A stretch of 64,000 nucleotides of DNA from Agaricus subrufescens (taxonomy: Eukaryota > Basidiomycota > Agaricomycetes > Agaricales > Agaricaceae), in the NCBI GenBank assembly GCA_029945375.1, contig CM057061.1, positions 1,612,001 to 1,676,000 of the forward strand, given 5' to 3'. The position numbers and the translations under genes are program-made. Of the stretch, positions 22,140-33,475 are shown in pieces. The notes under the pieces were generated by a model that searched no databases, was not told where the DNA came from, and saw only the letters and a program-made list of their open reading frames with translations. Each line of letters begins with the position of its first letter. The stretch's first letter is position 1.

Positions 22140-22246
22140 CCCACCCAGCCACGCCCAATCCATTCAAACTCGCTCAGCAAAGTTCGCTCGGCCAAGTAAC
22201 GCGCTCACTGGGACACGCGCGCCGTGAATGGGCCCGCCCGCCCTTC

Positions 22247-22457
22247 GCAGCCTGCCTCAGAGATGCCACTCCGGACGGACAGGGAAGCCGCCAGAGGGCT
22301 TTCGCCCAATCTCGCTCTCTCTCTCTCATCATCATCACTTCGGTCATCCATACTCTATTCGGCCCTATCGTACTCCCCTGACTAGTTACACGTGTACAGT
22401 TCCTCGCTCTAAATATCATCCTGCAGTTACTCGAGACCAGACTAGATTGGCAAAGAG
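22247..22457 (+). repeat. Ngaro repeat B2 (3' terminus)
   Basis: 211-bp copy of B1, ending GGCAAAGAG. The next base resumes flavin monooxygenase coding sequence. Confidence 0.9.
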
Positions 22458-23435
22458 CGCAGTCATAGCTTTCTGCATGTGTGAATCCCGCATAAAAACG
22501 GCGTACAGAGCATTGAGACCGGAATCTACCTCTCTGTGATGCTCTTCCAGTCTTTTTGGGTCGGAGGCAAACATTCGTTTTTCTTCCTCGGTATAATGGC
22601 GTTGTTGGAAGCCTTGAGTAGGGAATACGTATGAAGCCGAACGATTGAAAGTGACAACTCTTCTAACGTTGGGCAAAATAGACGGCAACACTTGGACTGC
22701 CGACGACCTGAGGAAATTAAGTAAATGTGTGGTAGAGACTGGAACTGAAACACGTACCCTGTCCCAATTAGCGCGACAGTTTTACCGGTGAGGTCAACAC
22801 TTCTGTCATACTTCGCAGTATGCAGTATGAAGTATACTCCCTTCAAATTCCTTTATCCCTGGAACGTCAGGCCATTTCCATGCGTTGAGAACCCCACCAG
22901 CGTTGAGAAGAATATGGCACCAGTCGCGAACAATGTTGCCTGTTTCGAGATCGGTGACTTCAATTTTCCAATGCCCCTTTGCGTTGTCCCATTCTGCGCG
23001 AGAGACCAACTTCTTGAATTGACAATATTTGCGTACATCGTACTTCTTTGCGAAGTGGATAAAGTATTCATGGATTTCATCAGATCCAGTGTATGTAGAA
23101 GACCAATTTGGATTAGGTTCGAAAGACCAAGTATAGGCGTGGGCGGCGAGATCGCAAGCACAACTGTGGCATTTATGTCAGTATTTTATAATGTGAGGGT
23201 TTTAACCTAAACGCAATCACCCGGGGTGTTTATTCTCGAGCCATGTACCACCGACGTCCTCGTTTTTTTCATAGAGTGTAAGATCAAAATCCTCGAATGA
23301 TCTTTGCAGTTTGTAGGCGAACAAGAGGCCAGAAGCGCCTGCACCGATACCTATCACTTTCAAATGCCGTTGGTGGTGAATTGGTTTGTCCGACCATGGA
23401 TTAGATACAGCGTTCTGGCTGTCCGAATCAAACAT

Positions 23436-25447
23436 ACTGGGAGGAGGAGTTATCGCGCTCCATTCGCATGAACTTGGATTATGTAGCTATTCGTGTAGCT
23501 GAGAAGTCGGTCTGACTCTGAGCAGCGGGCGTGAATTGGAGAGCTCAGCTGTTTGATTGTGACCAACTTGGCAAGAATTTTCACCATGATCACCGATGAG
23601 CGTTCGCCGCTATCCTTCGGATCCATACGGCTCACCTGATGTGGTTTAGTGGGCAGTTTGCTCAAGTGCGAGTTATTCGAGCCGAATCAAAGGAGATTCG
23701 GTGCATGATGTGTGAAGTCCTACAAGTGAAGTTGAATAGAATACTCATTTGCACATATTAATTGAACGAAAAACCCTGAATTTTGTGTCGTTTATTTGCT
23801 TGGTTCTTTTGTCATATCGCATTACAGTGTGTGATTGGCCCACTCCACAAAGGCTGATTCGTTACGAACTGCAGTCAGCTGTGCAATGGCATCGTCTATC
23901 ATGTATTCTTAGAGACCCTTGAATGGTAACGCATCCTGTCTTTCGTTGTAATGGGGCATACTTAACTTAAAGGAGCGGATAAGTGGCGAGATCATGGAGA
24001 GCATACAAACATCAGGGGAACAAAGTAAGCTCGTCAAACAACGAGCGGTCTTCTTCCTAAAAGTATGGAATGCGGGAAGGGCCTGCCCTTGAAAAAATGC
24101 CAAGCGGCCATTCTGGCATTCCATATAAAAGGGCTAGCGGCCAACCTTATGTCATAGCCAGAGTTGCCTCGAACTTCCTGATGAGAAGCGTCAGCCGGTT
24201 CAGGGTATCTGAGTAATGCGAACGCAGGCCGTTGGGCTTGATTAGTTCGTGCTTCTGCTATGTCTGAAGGCACTCACTGAAGTAGACACCTGAACATGCG
24301 GTAGTGGATACCGATAAAGATGAATCCCATGAGCAAACCATCAGTGTGAAAGGCTTGCCATCAGTCAAGACGAATAGTATGGGTAATCAAGCTACACCTC
24401 ATTTTAGTCCGGCACCATTTACCAAAAGGTTCACTTGAGCGCGAGGATGGTCCGGTGGGATTTTCCCAGGTTTTGAATGTCAGAAAATATTGTTGGATGG
24501 CAGAGTTCAGATGGTGCATATCTGTGTATCCTGGAGGGAAAAGCGGATGAGGGAATTAGACGCACCTGCGGAAGGCGTAGGGATGGCTGATCGGCTATGC
24601 CCGATTCGGCCGATCGCTATCACGGACCTTAGCGTTCAGCGTTCAACGTTCAACATTCAGCCACCATCATCCCGAACACCCGCACTCGTTTATCGTCAAC
24701 AAACACTCTCGTGGAGAGGCTTGCACTCAAGATAGCTCACAAAACTCAAGATGGAATTCATCTAGGGGCGGCGACTCATCGCAGGCATGGCCCTCTCATA
24801 GAAGTCAGCGACTGCTTGCCTTTGGACTTGCTTCTCCGATGTAAGATAACGGCATCGGCTACGCACTCTGGCAGTTAGGGGATGGAGGAGAAAATAGTCC
24901 TCTCCTCCGAGGAAAGATTTATTTTTATTCAATTGGGTACTTGGTACGAATTTCTTCCTCTTTTTCCTCGTCGGTAGCTTTCGCTATTTGACTCCTTATA
25001 CTAAAAAGTTTCTGTATATAGAGGTCCTCGTTGTAGTAGGATAACATCGAATATTCACCCCTTTTTGTTGTCTGCTGCCGTCTTGGCTCTATTCAAATTC
25101 GCTCCCGGTTCTGAAACCTCGAGGTCGTTTCGTTTACCTCACATTGTTGAAGAATTTGTTGTCCCTTCAATGGTATGGTTCATTAAGTAGTCCGAAGGTG
25201 CGAACACTGTTTGCTATTTATGCCATGAAAGGCAAGCGGGAGGGAGATGGTGATTGTTCTGGTGGACTGAAATCTCCAGCATTCGTTCTGTACGATGCTG
25301 AGCCCCACGTGAGCTGACAATGGGAAAACTCATACCTTTGGCTCACAGCGGCGTGACGAGGTCGCGATGTCGGATGTTTGTTACCAGAAGCACCGTGACC
25401 ACAAGCATGGGACTCGTCACTGGCGCCTATCGCACTCTTGAACCGCG
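23436..25447. other. Intergenic region upstream of NACHT copy 2
   Basis: No gene recognised. The first part must hold the promoter of the flavin monooxygenase gene. A TATA-like CATATAAAAGGG is at about 24121 on the plus strand with no clear gene below it. From about 24490 to 25447 the sequence is paralogous to the DNA at about 28230-29447, so the tandem duplication includes about 1 kb of upstream DNA. Confidence 0.5.
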
Positions 25448-27884
25448 ATGTTGCAGCCCAACCAGTCCCTTCTCGATCGCGCCAAAAGGTGGTTCAGGCT
25501 TTTGACTCGACGATCCGGAGCTCCTGCGATTCGTCCCGATCAAATTGCAGGTGCCGGTATGTAGTCCGTCTTTGTGTCCCTCTAATCAGCCTACTGATCT
25601 GATGTCTAGAGTTCTTTGCCGGCGCACAGGACTTCAATGTCAACGGCGGAAACTTTGTCAATATCAATGTCGGCAATCTTGTCAATCTTAACGAGGCCAA
25701 CTACCGTAACATGATCAATGAGTGGAAAGCCGATTATATAAACGATGTGGTCGCGGGCAGGCAAGGAGGGAAGTAATTTCTTCATTAAACTTATGGAACT
25801 CCAAATTTGACATCTCCTTGCAGTGTTCGAGTTGTTGGAGCCATATACATGCCTCGATGCCACCAAGGATTCAAGCGCGCGACATCCGCCACCAAGGTGC
25901 CACCCAAAGACCCGGTTGAAGATCAGGGAGAGACTCACGCATTGGCTCTCTGATGAGTATGAGAGGTGGAAGATGTTGTGGGTGCGTGGCTCGGCTGGAA
26001 CTGGGAAATCCGCAGTCGCACAGTCATTTGGTGATTCATGCGGGGAAGAGGAGAAGCATGGTGCATCTTACTTTTTCTCTCGCACAACTGGTCGAAATAA
26101 ACCCGAAACCGTTGTTCCGACACTCGTCTACCAGCTCGCAACGACTTTCGATGACTACCGATCTCTAGTAGCACACAAGCTCGTCAATAACCCTCTTTTG
26201 CTAAAAAAATCTTCCCCGGTTCAATTCCGTGAGCTCATAGTGGAACCATTTGCGACTCTTCAACGCCGCCGCCCTCGACACCCAATCGTTATTATACTGG
26301 ACGGCCTCGACGAATGTGAAGGAGAGAAGGCCCAGCTGGAGATTCTTGGAATGATCACTAATGCCGTGCGCTCATACCCAGATCTCCCACTTCGCTGGCT
26401 GATCTTCAGCCGTCCCGAAGCTCACCTCAAGAATGCTTTCTCGCTCAATTCAGAATGCGGCCGCGAAGAGCTTGTTATAGATGAGGAGTGTCTGGAGAAT
26501 GTAGAACGATATGTCAAGGATAGGCTTATCGAAATCAAGAGCGCATACAGAGATGTAATGCCCGATGACTGGCCTTTGCCGGACAAACTTCAAGAGCTCC
26601 TTGATGCCGTCTCTGGACTTTTTGTATTTGCGTCGACATGTCTACATTTCATTGACGATCCCGACAAAGCCAATCCCCCCTCTCAGCTCGACTCTCTATT
26701 GGCCTTTATGCGGCGTTCTCAAGCTGTTGTGTCGAGGAACCCTCTCACAGCGCTTGATCTACTATATTCCCAGATCCTTGAAAGGATACCACTCGACGTG
26801 TATAAAACGACAAAGCAAATTCTAGCGTACATGTCTCATCGAGATAAAGTCGATCGAAGGGATGCTCTTGACTCGGCCCAGGCAATATCCAATTTTCTTC
26901 GCCTCAACCGGCAGACATTTTATGTCGCCGCGCGTGGCCTTCACTCCGTCACGAGAATACCCGAGCCACAAGATGCTGATCAATCTCAGCTAGAATTCTA
27001 TCATGCATCCTTCCAAGACTTCCTCCTCGATCCTAATCGTTCTGGAAAATTCTGCATTACTGTGCAAGACGCGCTAGCAGTTATTGTACCGTCGTGTGTC
27101 TACTGGTGCGACGTTGACACAGCGCTCTTCCACACTGACGAGGGTAAGCCCAATTCCAAAGTGATCTCTTGTGATAATTAAGGCTCTTACGATTGTCAGG
27201 GTGGGATTTTGATTACGGTCACAATCATGGCTGTCTGCCTGATTTAAGCTGGGCGTCGGAAGACAATCGGAAGGTCCTTTCTAAATCAATTACAAGTTTC
27301 TTTGAGGATAGTGTGTTCGATGATGGGTTCCCTCTGCGATGGGATTGCGCGGACCGAGACTTCCTCTCTCAACTTTCTAATATTGATTTCAGATGCTGGT
27401 GGGCTCGCCACATCTTTTTCGCTACCCTGATCTGTCGACTTGTGAGCTTATTTCCAATCTCCTTTTTGATTTCAGTAGTCATCTGTATACAGGACCCTTC
27501 GACTTCAGTTATTCGAGTAGAACCATCGAGCCCTACGGACCACCAACTGCTAGAGTATTTGAAGACTGTGATAGCTGATGGTATTGCCAAACCCGCTCAA
27601 CTTCCTCTCAGACTTGTAGGCCTGTCCATCTAACGTGTCTCCGTAATCTAAACTGCTACTAGGACCTTCCCGATGGGACACACACCAGGGAATATTTTTT
27701 TATTGGGCACGGTGTCAAGTCTGTCATTGTCTGGAGGACGCAGTCAGCTATCAGTGACGATGAATGGGGGATATATTCCCTTCGCTGTGACAAGGCGCCC
27801 TCTGAAGCTCAAGTAACTGAATACGCAGAATTCCTTAAACGAATCGAATGGGATGAAGCGAGGGCCAGGGCGGAGATGAAATAA
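25448..27884 (+). CDS. NACHT-domain STAND protein, copy 2 (apparently intact)
   Basis: Multi-exon gene of the fungal NLR-like type. A short first exon (MLQPNQSLLDRAKRWF...) is followed by an exon encoding Asn/Val-rich repeats (NFVN, NINVGNLVN), then a long exon from about 25824 with P-loop GSAGTGKSAVAQS, Walker B IIILDGLDEC and downstream helical blocks, and three further exons ending at TAA 27882-27884. Introns after TDEG, after ICRL and after PLRL all keep frame. No WD40 or ankyrin repeats follow; the C-terminus is an unknown region of about 150 residues ending RAEMK. Such ATP/GTP-switch proteins act in fungal non-self recognition and programmed cell death, though this one is untested. One oddity: the obvious donor after the repeat exon (25772) and acceptor (25823) do not give an in-frame join here or in copy 3, so the exact start or exon 2 donor is uncertain. 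Confidence 0.82.
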
Positions 27885-29447
27885 GTATAAGCAGGTGAAT
27901 AGAGGTGTTTGTCAGGATCGTCAAGTCCGGTTTTTTATAATTAGCTTCTGCCATATGTAGCTCAGTTTGTGTTGAAATGTAAATCTACGAGTATCGCATA
28001 TGCTATACAAGTAACACTACAATGTTCATTCAATTTGGGCTTCGGACCGATTACAGTATGCCTGAAATTAGCATATCAGTGAAAATGAGTAAGCGTGGAC
28101 AGGCGAAACTTTTATGGATAGCATGAACACAGGTTTGAATGCTGTCTGAAGCCAAGAAATCAGCTCACATTCGCCCCTCACGTTCACAGTGTGCGATTTC
28201 ACTTGTCTTCCATCCAATATTATTCACTGTGACAAAGTTCAGATGATGCGCATCTCTGTATCCTGAAGGGAAAAGCGGATGAGCAAAGCAGTCGGACCCG
28301 CGGAAGGTGTGGGGATGATTAATCGGCTATGCCCAATTTGGCTGATTACCATCACGCACGCCAACCACCATCGTCCCAAGCACCCGCACTTGTTTCTCCC
28401 CAACTAGCACTCTCGTGGAGAGGTCTACACTCAAGACCGCTCACTAAACTCAAGATGATATTAATCTACGGGCGACAAGTCATCGCAGGCACGACCTTCT
28501 CAAGGATTGAATAGAAGACCGCGACTGCTCGGCTCCAAACTTGCCTCTCCAATGTAAGACAACAGCATCAGTTGTGCACTCTAGTAGCTAATGGATGGAG
28601 GAGAAAATAGTGCTCTCCTTCAAGGAAAGATTTATTTCTATTCAATTAGACACTTGGTACGAATTTTCAATTCTCTTTTTCGTTGTAGGTGGCATTTACC
28701 ACTCGACTCCCTATACTAAGTTTTTTTTGTATATAAAGGTCCTTGTTGTAGTAGGATAACATCGAATATCCACTCTTTTTTGTTCTCTGCCACTGTCTTG
28801 GCTCTCTTCCACTTCGTTCCCAGTTCTGAAGCCTCGAGGTCGTATCATCGACCTCACACTGTTGAAGAACTCGGTATCTCTTCAAAGGTATGGTTCATTA
28901 AGTAGTCCGAAGGGTGCATACTTACTATTCATGCCATGAAAGCTAAGCGATGCTGTATATTTGGCTAATGGAGGAGAACTCACCATTTCCGAAGGTTCAA
29001 GTATCGGGCAACCTGGGTTCTGAAGTATTGAATCATTGAAATGCGGGTCGCTTGGTGTTTGGAATGACACGAAGAGTTGTATGCTGATGCATCCCCAATA
29101 GGAGATTGATGTAGTGGAACTGTTGCCCTGTCCACCACCAGATGTGGCTTCCACACTGGACAAGCACGTTGAATTTTTCGATAGGCAACCACTTTCAGCG
29201 CTGAACAGTCTCCTCAAAATGATTTTCAAAGTTGTTCAGGGAGGGAGGCAGTGACCGTTCTGGTGGTCTGAAGTCTCTGGCATTCATTCTGTACGATGCA
29301 CGGTTCCACGTGAGCTGACAATGGAAGACTCATACCTTTGGCTCACAGCAGCGTGACGAGGTCGCGACGTGGAATGTTTGTTACAAGAAGCACCGTGACC
29401 ACGAGCATGGGACTCGTCACTGGCGCCTATAGCACTCTTGAACCACG
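27885..29447. other. Spacer between tandem NACHT genes
   Basis: Contains the 3' flank of copy 2 and a paralogue of copy 2's upstream region (landmarks such as GGGAAAAGCGGATGAG at about 28265 and TCGTGGAGAGG at about 28412). About 290 bp at 28948-29240 has no counterpart upstream of copy 2, so it is an insertion here or a deletion there. No separate gene is supported. Confidence 0.6.
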
Positions 29448-31899
29448 ATGGTGCAGCCCAACCAGTCCCTTCTCGATCGCGCCAAAAGGTGGTTCAGGCT
29501 TTTGACTCGACGATCCGGAGCTCCTGCCATTCGTCCCGATCAAATGGCGGGTGTCGGTATGTTGTCCGTCTTCGTATGACTCTAATCAACCTACTGATCT
29601 GATGTCTAGAGTTCTTTACCGGCGCACAGGACTTCAACGTCAACGGCGGAAATTTTGTCAATGTCAACGGCGACAACTTTGTCAATGTCAACGTTGGCAA
29701 TCTTGTCAATCTTAACGAGGCCAACTTCCGTAACTTGATCAATGAGTGGAAAGCCGATTATATAAACGATGTAGTTGCGGGCAAGCAAGGAGGGAAGTAC
29801 TGTCCTCATTACACTTATAGAACTCCAAATTTGATATCTCCGTGCAGTTTTCGAATTGTTGGAATCATATACATGCCTCGATGCCACTAAAGATTCAAGC
29901 GCGCGACATCCGCCACCAAGGTGCCACCCCAAGACCCGGTTGAAGATCAGGGAGAGACTCACGCATTGGCTCTCTGATGAGTATGAGAGGTGGAAGATGT
30001 TGTGGGTGCGTGGCTCGGCGGGAACTGGGAAATCTGCGGTTGCCCAGTCATTTGGTGATTCATGCGGGGAAGAGGAGAAGCATGGTGCATCTTACTTTTT
30101 CTCTCGCACAACTGGTCGAAACAAACCCGAAACCGTTGTTCCGACACTCGTCTACCAGCTCGCAACGACTTTTGATGACTACCGATCTCTAGTAGCACAC
30201 AAGCTCGTCAATAACCCTCTTTTGCTAAAAAAATCTTCCCCAGTTCAATTTCGGGAGCTCATAATAGAACCGTTTGCGACTCTCCAACGCCGCCGCCCCC
30301 GACACCCAATCGTTATTATACTGGACGGCCTCGACGAATGTGAAGGAGAGAAGGCCCAGCTGGAGATTCTTGGAATGATCACTAATGCCGTGCGCTCATA
30401 CCCGGATCTCCCACTTCGCTGGCTTATCTTCAGCCGTCCTGAAGCTCACCTCAAGAACAATTTCTTGCTCAATTCAGAATGCGGCCGCGAAGAGCTTGTT
30501 ATAGATGACGAGTGTATGGAGAATGTAGAACGATATGTCAAGGATAGGCTTATCGAAATCAAGAGCGCATATAGTGATGTAATGCCCGATGACTGGCCTT
30601 TGCCGGACAGACTTGAAGAGCTCCTTGATGCCGTCTCTGGGCTTTTTGTATTTGCGTCGACATGTCTACATTTCATTGACGATCCCGACAAAGCCAATCC
30701 CCCCTCTCAGCTCGACTCTCTATTGGCCTTTATGCGGCAATCTCAAGCTGTTGTGTCGAGAAACCCTCTCACGGCACTTGACCTACTGTATTCCCAGATC
30801 CTTGAAAGGATACCACCAGACGTCTATAAAACGACAAAGCAAATTCTAGCGTACATGTCTCATCGAGATAAAGTCGATCGAAGGGATGCTCTTGACTCGG
30901 CCCAGGCAATATCCAATTTTCTTCGCCTCAACCGGCAGACATTTTATGTCGCCGCGCGTGGCCTTCACTCTGTCACGAGAATACCCGACCCAAAAGATGC
31001 TGATCAGTTTCAGCTAGAATTCTATCATGCATCCTTCCAGGACTTCCTCCTTGATCCTAATCGTTCTGGAAGATTCTGCATCACTGAGCAAGACGCGCTA
31101 GCGGTTATTGTACCGTTGTGTGTCTACTGGTGCGATGTTGACACAACGCTTTTCCACACTGGCGAGGGTAAGCCCAATTCCAAAGTGATCTCTTGTGATA
31201 ATTACGGCTCTTACGATTGTCAGGGTGGGATTTTGATTACCATCACAAACATGGCTGTCTGCCTGATTTAAGCTGGGCGTCGGAAGACAATCAGGATGAC
31301 CTTTCCCAATCAATTATAAATTTCTTTGAGGATGGTGTGTTCGATGATGGATTCCCTCTGCGATGGGATTGCGCGGACCAAGACTTCCTCTCTCAACTTT
31401 CTAATATTGATTTCAGATGCTGGTGGGCTCGCCACATCTTTTTCGCTACCCTGATCTGTCGACTTGTGAGCTTATTTCCAATCTCATTTTTTATTTTAGT
31501 AGTCATCTGTATACAGGACCCTTCAACTTCAGTTATTCAAGTAGAACCATCAAGCCCTACGGACCACCAACTGCTAGAGTATTTGAAGATCGTGATAGTT
31601 GATGGGATTGCCAAACCCGCGCAACTTCCTCTCAGACTTGTAGGCTTGTTCATCCCAGGTGTTGCCACATACTGAACTGCTAGGAGGACTTACCCGACCG
31701 CCAATGTTCCCGGGAATATCTTTTCATTGGGCATGGTACCAAGACAGTGATTGTCTGGAGAACTCAGTCAGCTACTTCAAGTGCACATGATGAAGCTATA
31801 CGTAAACTTTGTTGTGGCCAGCCGCCCTCTGAAGCGGAAATTTCTAACTATAGAAAAGTCCTTGAGCGTATTAGATGGGATGAAACGGAGATGAAATAA
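29448..31899 (+). CDS. NACHT-domain STAND protein, copy 3 (apparently intact)
   Basis: Tandem paralogue of copy 2; the two ATG codons are exactly 4,000 bp apart. Architecture and introns are the same: short exon 1, repeat exon, long NACHT exon with GSAGTGKSAVAQS and IIILDGLDEC, then three exons to TAA 31897-31899. The NACHT exon differs from copy 2 by only scattered substitutions, but the final exon is more diverged (EYLFIGHGTKTVIVW..., ending ERIRWDETEMK). The repeat exon has one extra NFVNVN-type unit (about 29651-29694) compared with copy 2. The same uncertainty about the intron 2 donor applies. It probably has the same role as copy 2, with possible specificity differences. Confidence 0.82.
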
Positions 31900-32300
31900 A
31901 TATAAGCAGGTGAATGGAGGTGTTTATCAGGATCGTCAAGCTCAGTGTGTTACGGTTAGTTTTACCATATGTTGTTCAGTCTGTGTTAAAATCATATGCT
32001 ATATAAGTAACACTACAATACACATTTAAATTTTGCTTTGCATCAATTATAATTTGTCTGAGATTGGAAATATCAGTCAGGAACAAGTAAGTGTGGATAG
32101 CTGACATTCTTACGGATAGCTTGAGCAGGAAATTTCGAATATGAATGCCACCTGATACCAAGAAACCAGCTCTCATTCGCCCCTCATGTTCACGGTGTGT
32201 AATTTCACTTAACTTCCATTAAATTTCTGAGAGAACAGGCTGGACATGGCGGAGTGACAAGGGGAGAAAGAAGTGTGTCCCTCGGTGACACGTGACCAAC

Positions 32301-32820
32301 TGTTATGACTTAATCTTTTTTTTAGTCACTCGACTCATCAGTTGTACTATAGTTTCTTTCCTAGTCATATCTACATAGTATAGGTACTGACTCATTCATA
32401 GTCACTCGACTCATCTTTTTCTTTTATGACTGTGTTTTCTTCTTTATGACTAGTTCTTTTCTGACTCCTTGATGACTCAGTCTCATTTTCTTTTAGTGTA
32501 TAAACTGTATCATCGTAATACCTTTCCTTAGTCTAGTATCTGTTATCCCTGGGATCTAATCCTAATATAACGAGCTAGAACTCGATTTCTCTCTCCTCTA
32601 CTCTCTGTTCGCTCTCATAGTCCAAGATTCTTGTTCCGAAGTATTAAAACCTTGAGGAGGATGCAGCTGTCTACTGGAGACAGTGATACGTTCCAAAGAG
32701 GCTCTTTAATACCTAGGAGGACGAGTATTCTCTGACATAACTTACCCTTGTGTTAGGGGAGTTATCACTTGAGTCATGCTCGCTCTTGTGGTGCTTAGCC
32801 TTGGTGCAAGTACCATAACA
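32301..32820. mobile_element. Solo LTR, 520 bp
   Basis: Starts TGTTATGACT and ends ACCATAACA, so the termini are TGTTATG and CATAACA. It is flanked on both sides by the direct repeat CCAAC (32296-32300 and 32821-32825), a perfect 5-bp target duplication. No internal coding region is present, as left by recombination between the two LTRs of a retrotransposon. A TATAAAC motif near 32500 may be the old promoter. Neither copia element in this window has this LTR. Confidence 0.85.
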
Positions 32821-32884
32821 CCAACTCTGCACGACCGTTCAGGCTTTGCGGCACTCGATGTATTTCTCTTACTCCACATTCAAA

Positions 32885-33475
32885 ATTGGATACGACCCTC
32901 TAGCCAATTCAGCTGATAACCATCCACCATCGTCCCAAACACCCGCACTTGTTTCTCCCCAATGAGCACTCTCATAGAGAGGACTACACTCAAGATTGCT
33001 CATGGAAATCTAAGGGTGACGAGTCATTGCAGGCACATGTGAGTGCTGTGCTCGGCTGGAATGGGGAAATCTGCGGCTGCCCAGTCAGTTGGTGATTCAT
33101 GCAGGGAAGAGGAGAAGCATGGTGCATCCTGGGTCAATCCTGGGTGCATCTTACTTTTTCGATCGCACAACTGGTTGAAATAAACCCGAAACCGTTGTTC
33201 CGCAACTCATCTACCAACCGCAATGACTTTCCTTGACTACCGACCTCTAGTAGCACACAAGCTCGTCAACAATCCCCTTTTACTAAAAAAAGTCTTCTCG
33301 GTTCAATTTTGTGATCTCATAGTGGGGCCATCTGCAACTCTCCAATGCCAGTGTTTGCGACAAGCAATTATTATCATGCTGGACAGACTCGATGAGTGTG
33401 AAGGGGAGAAAGCCCAGCTGGAGATACTTGAAATGATCATTTGTATGAGCCCCTTGACTCAGCCCGGCCAAAGGG
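32885..33475 (+). pseudogene. NACHT gene copy 4, internal remnant with large deletions
   Basis: Starts with upstream-region sequence shared with copies 2 and 3 (CACCCGCACTTGTTTCTCCCC), then jumps after about 100 bp into the P-loop region (GGAATGGGGAAATCTGCGGC), skipping the first exons. It continues through the LVAHKLVNNPLLLKK block and Walker B (here IIIMLDRLDECEGEK) to about 33440, where homology ends. A duplicated 12-14 bp (GGTGCATCCTGGGTCAATCC) and frame breaks show it is dead. Confidence 0.8.

Larger units (their letters stand above)
16799..22457 (+). mobile_element. Ngaro-type tyrosine-recombinase retrotransposon
   Basis: 5,659 bp with split direct repeats in the order A1 (16799-16942), genes, B1 (21786-21996), A2 (21996-22139), 107-bp spacer, B2 (22247-22457). 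A1 and A2 look identical over 144 bp. B1 and B2 differ at one position of 211. B1 and A2 overlap by the single G that also lies at both host junctions, as expected for integration of a circle by a tyrosine recombinase without target duplication. It encodes gag, reverse transcriptase/RNase H and a tyrosine recombinase in three overlapping frames, without visible stops. The near-identical repeats indicate a recent insertion. The layout fits Ngaro rather than DIRS, which has inverted termini. Confidence 0.9.
15877..23435 (-). pseudogene. Class B flavin monooxygenase (Baeyer-Villiger type), split by a Ngaro element
   Basis: Minus-strand multi-exon gene. The 5' half (23435-22458) encodes an FAD-binding Rossmann motif GIGAGASG, the GGTW motif, a near-consensus Baeyer-Villiger fingerprint (FEGSILHTAKY; the usual Trp is Tyr) and the start of the NADPH Rossmann motif (ALIGTG, then SSA after an intron). 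The 3' half (16798-15877) carries GCRRITPG, the CATGFDT motif and the C-terminus. Members of this family insert oxygen into ketones or oxidise other small molecules using FAD and NADPH. A 5.66-kb tyrosine-recombinase retrotransposon (16799-22457) separates the halves. Across the insertion the two sides share a single G, and with one copy of it the reading frame is continuous, so the break appears to be the insertion alone. No other stop was noticed. The gene is presumably inactive in this allele unless spliced around. Confidence 0.88.

Noticed and set aside
21549..22700. Minus-strand reading frames over the Ngaro repeats and B2/FMO junction
   Set aside because: They duplicate with the repeats A and B and read through the insertion junction; not independent genes.
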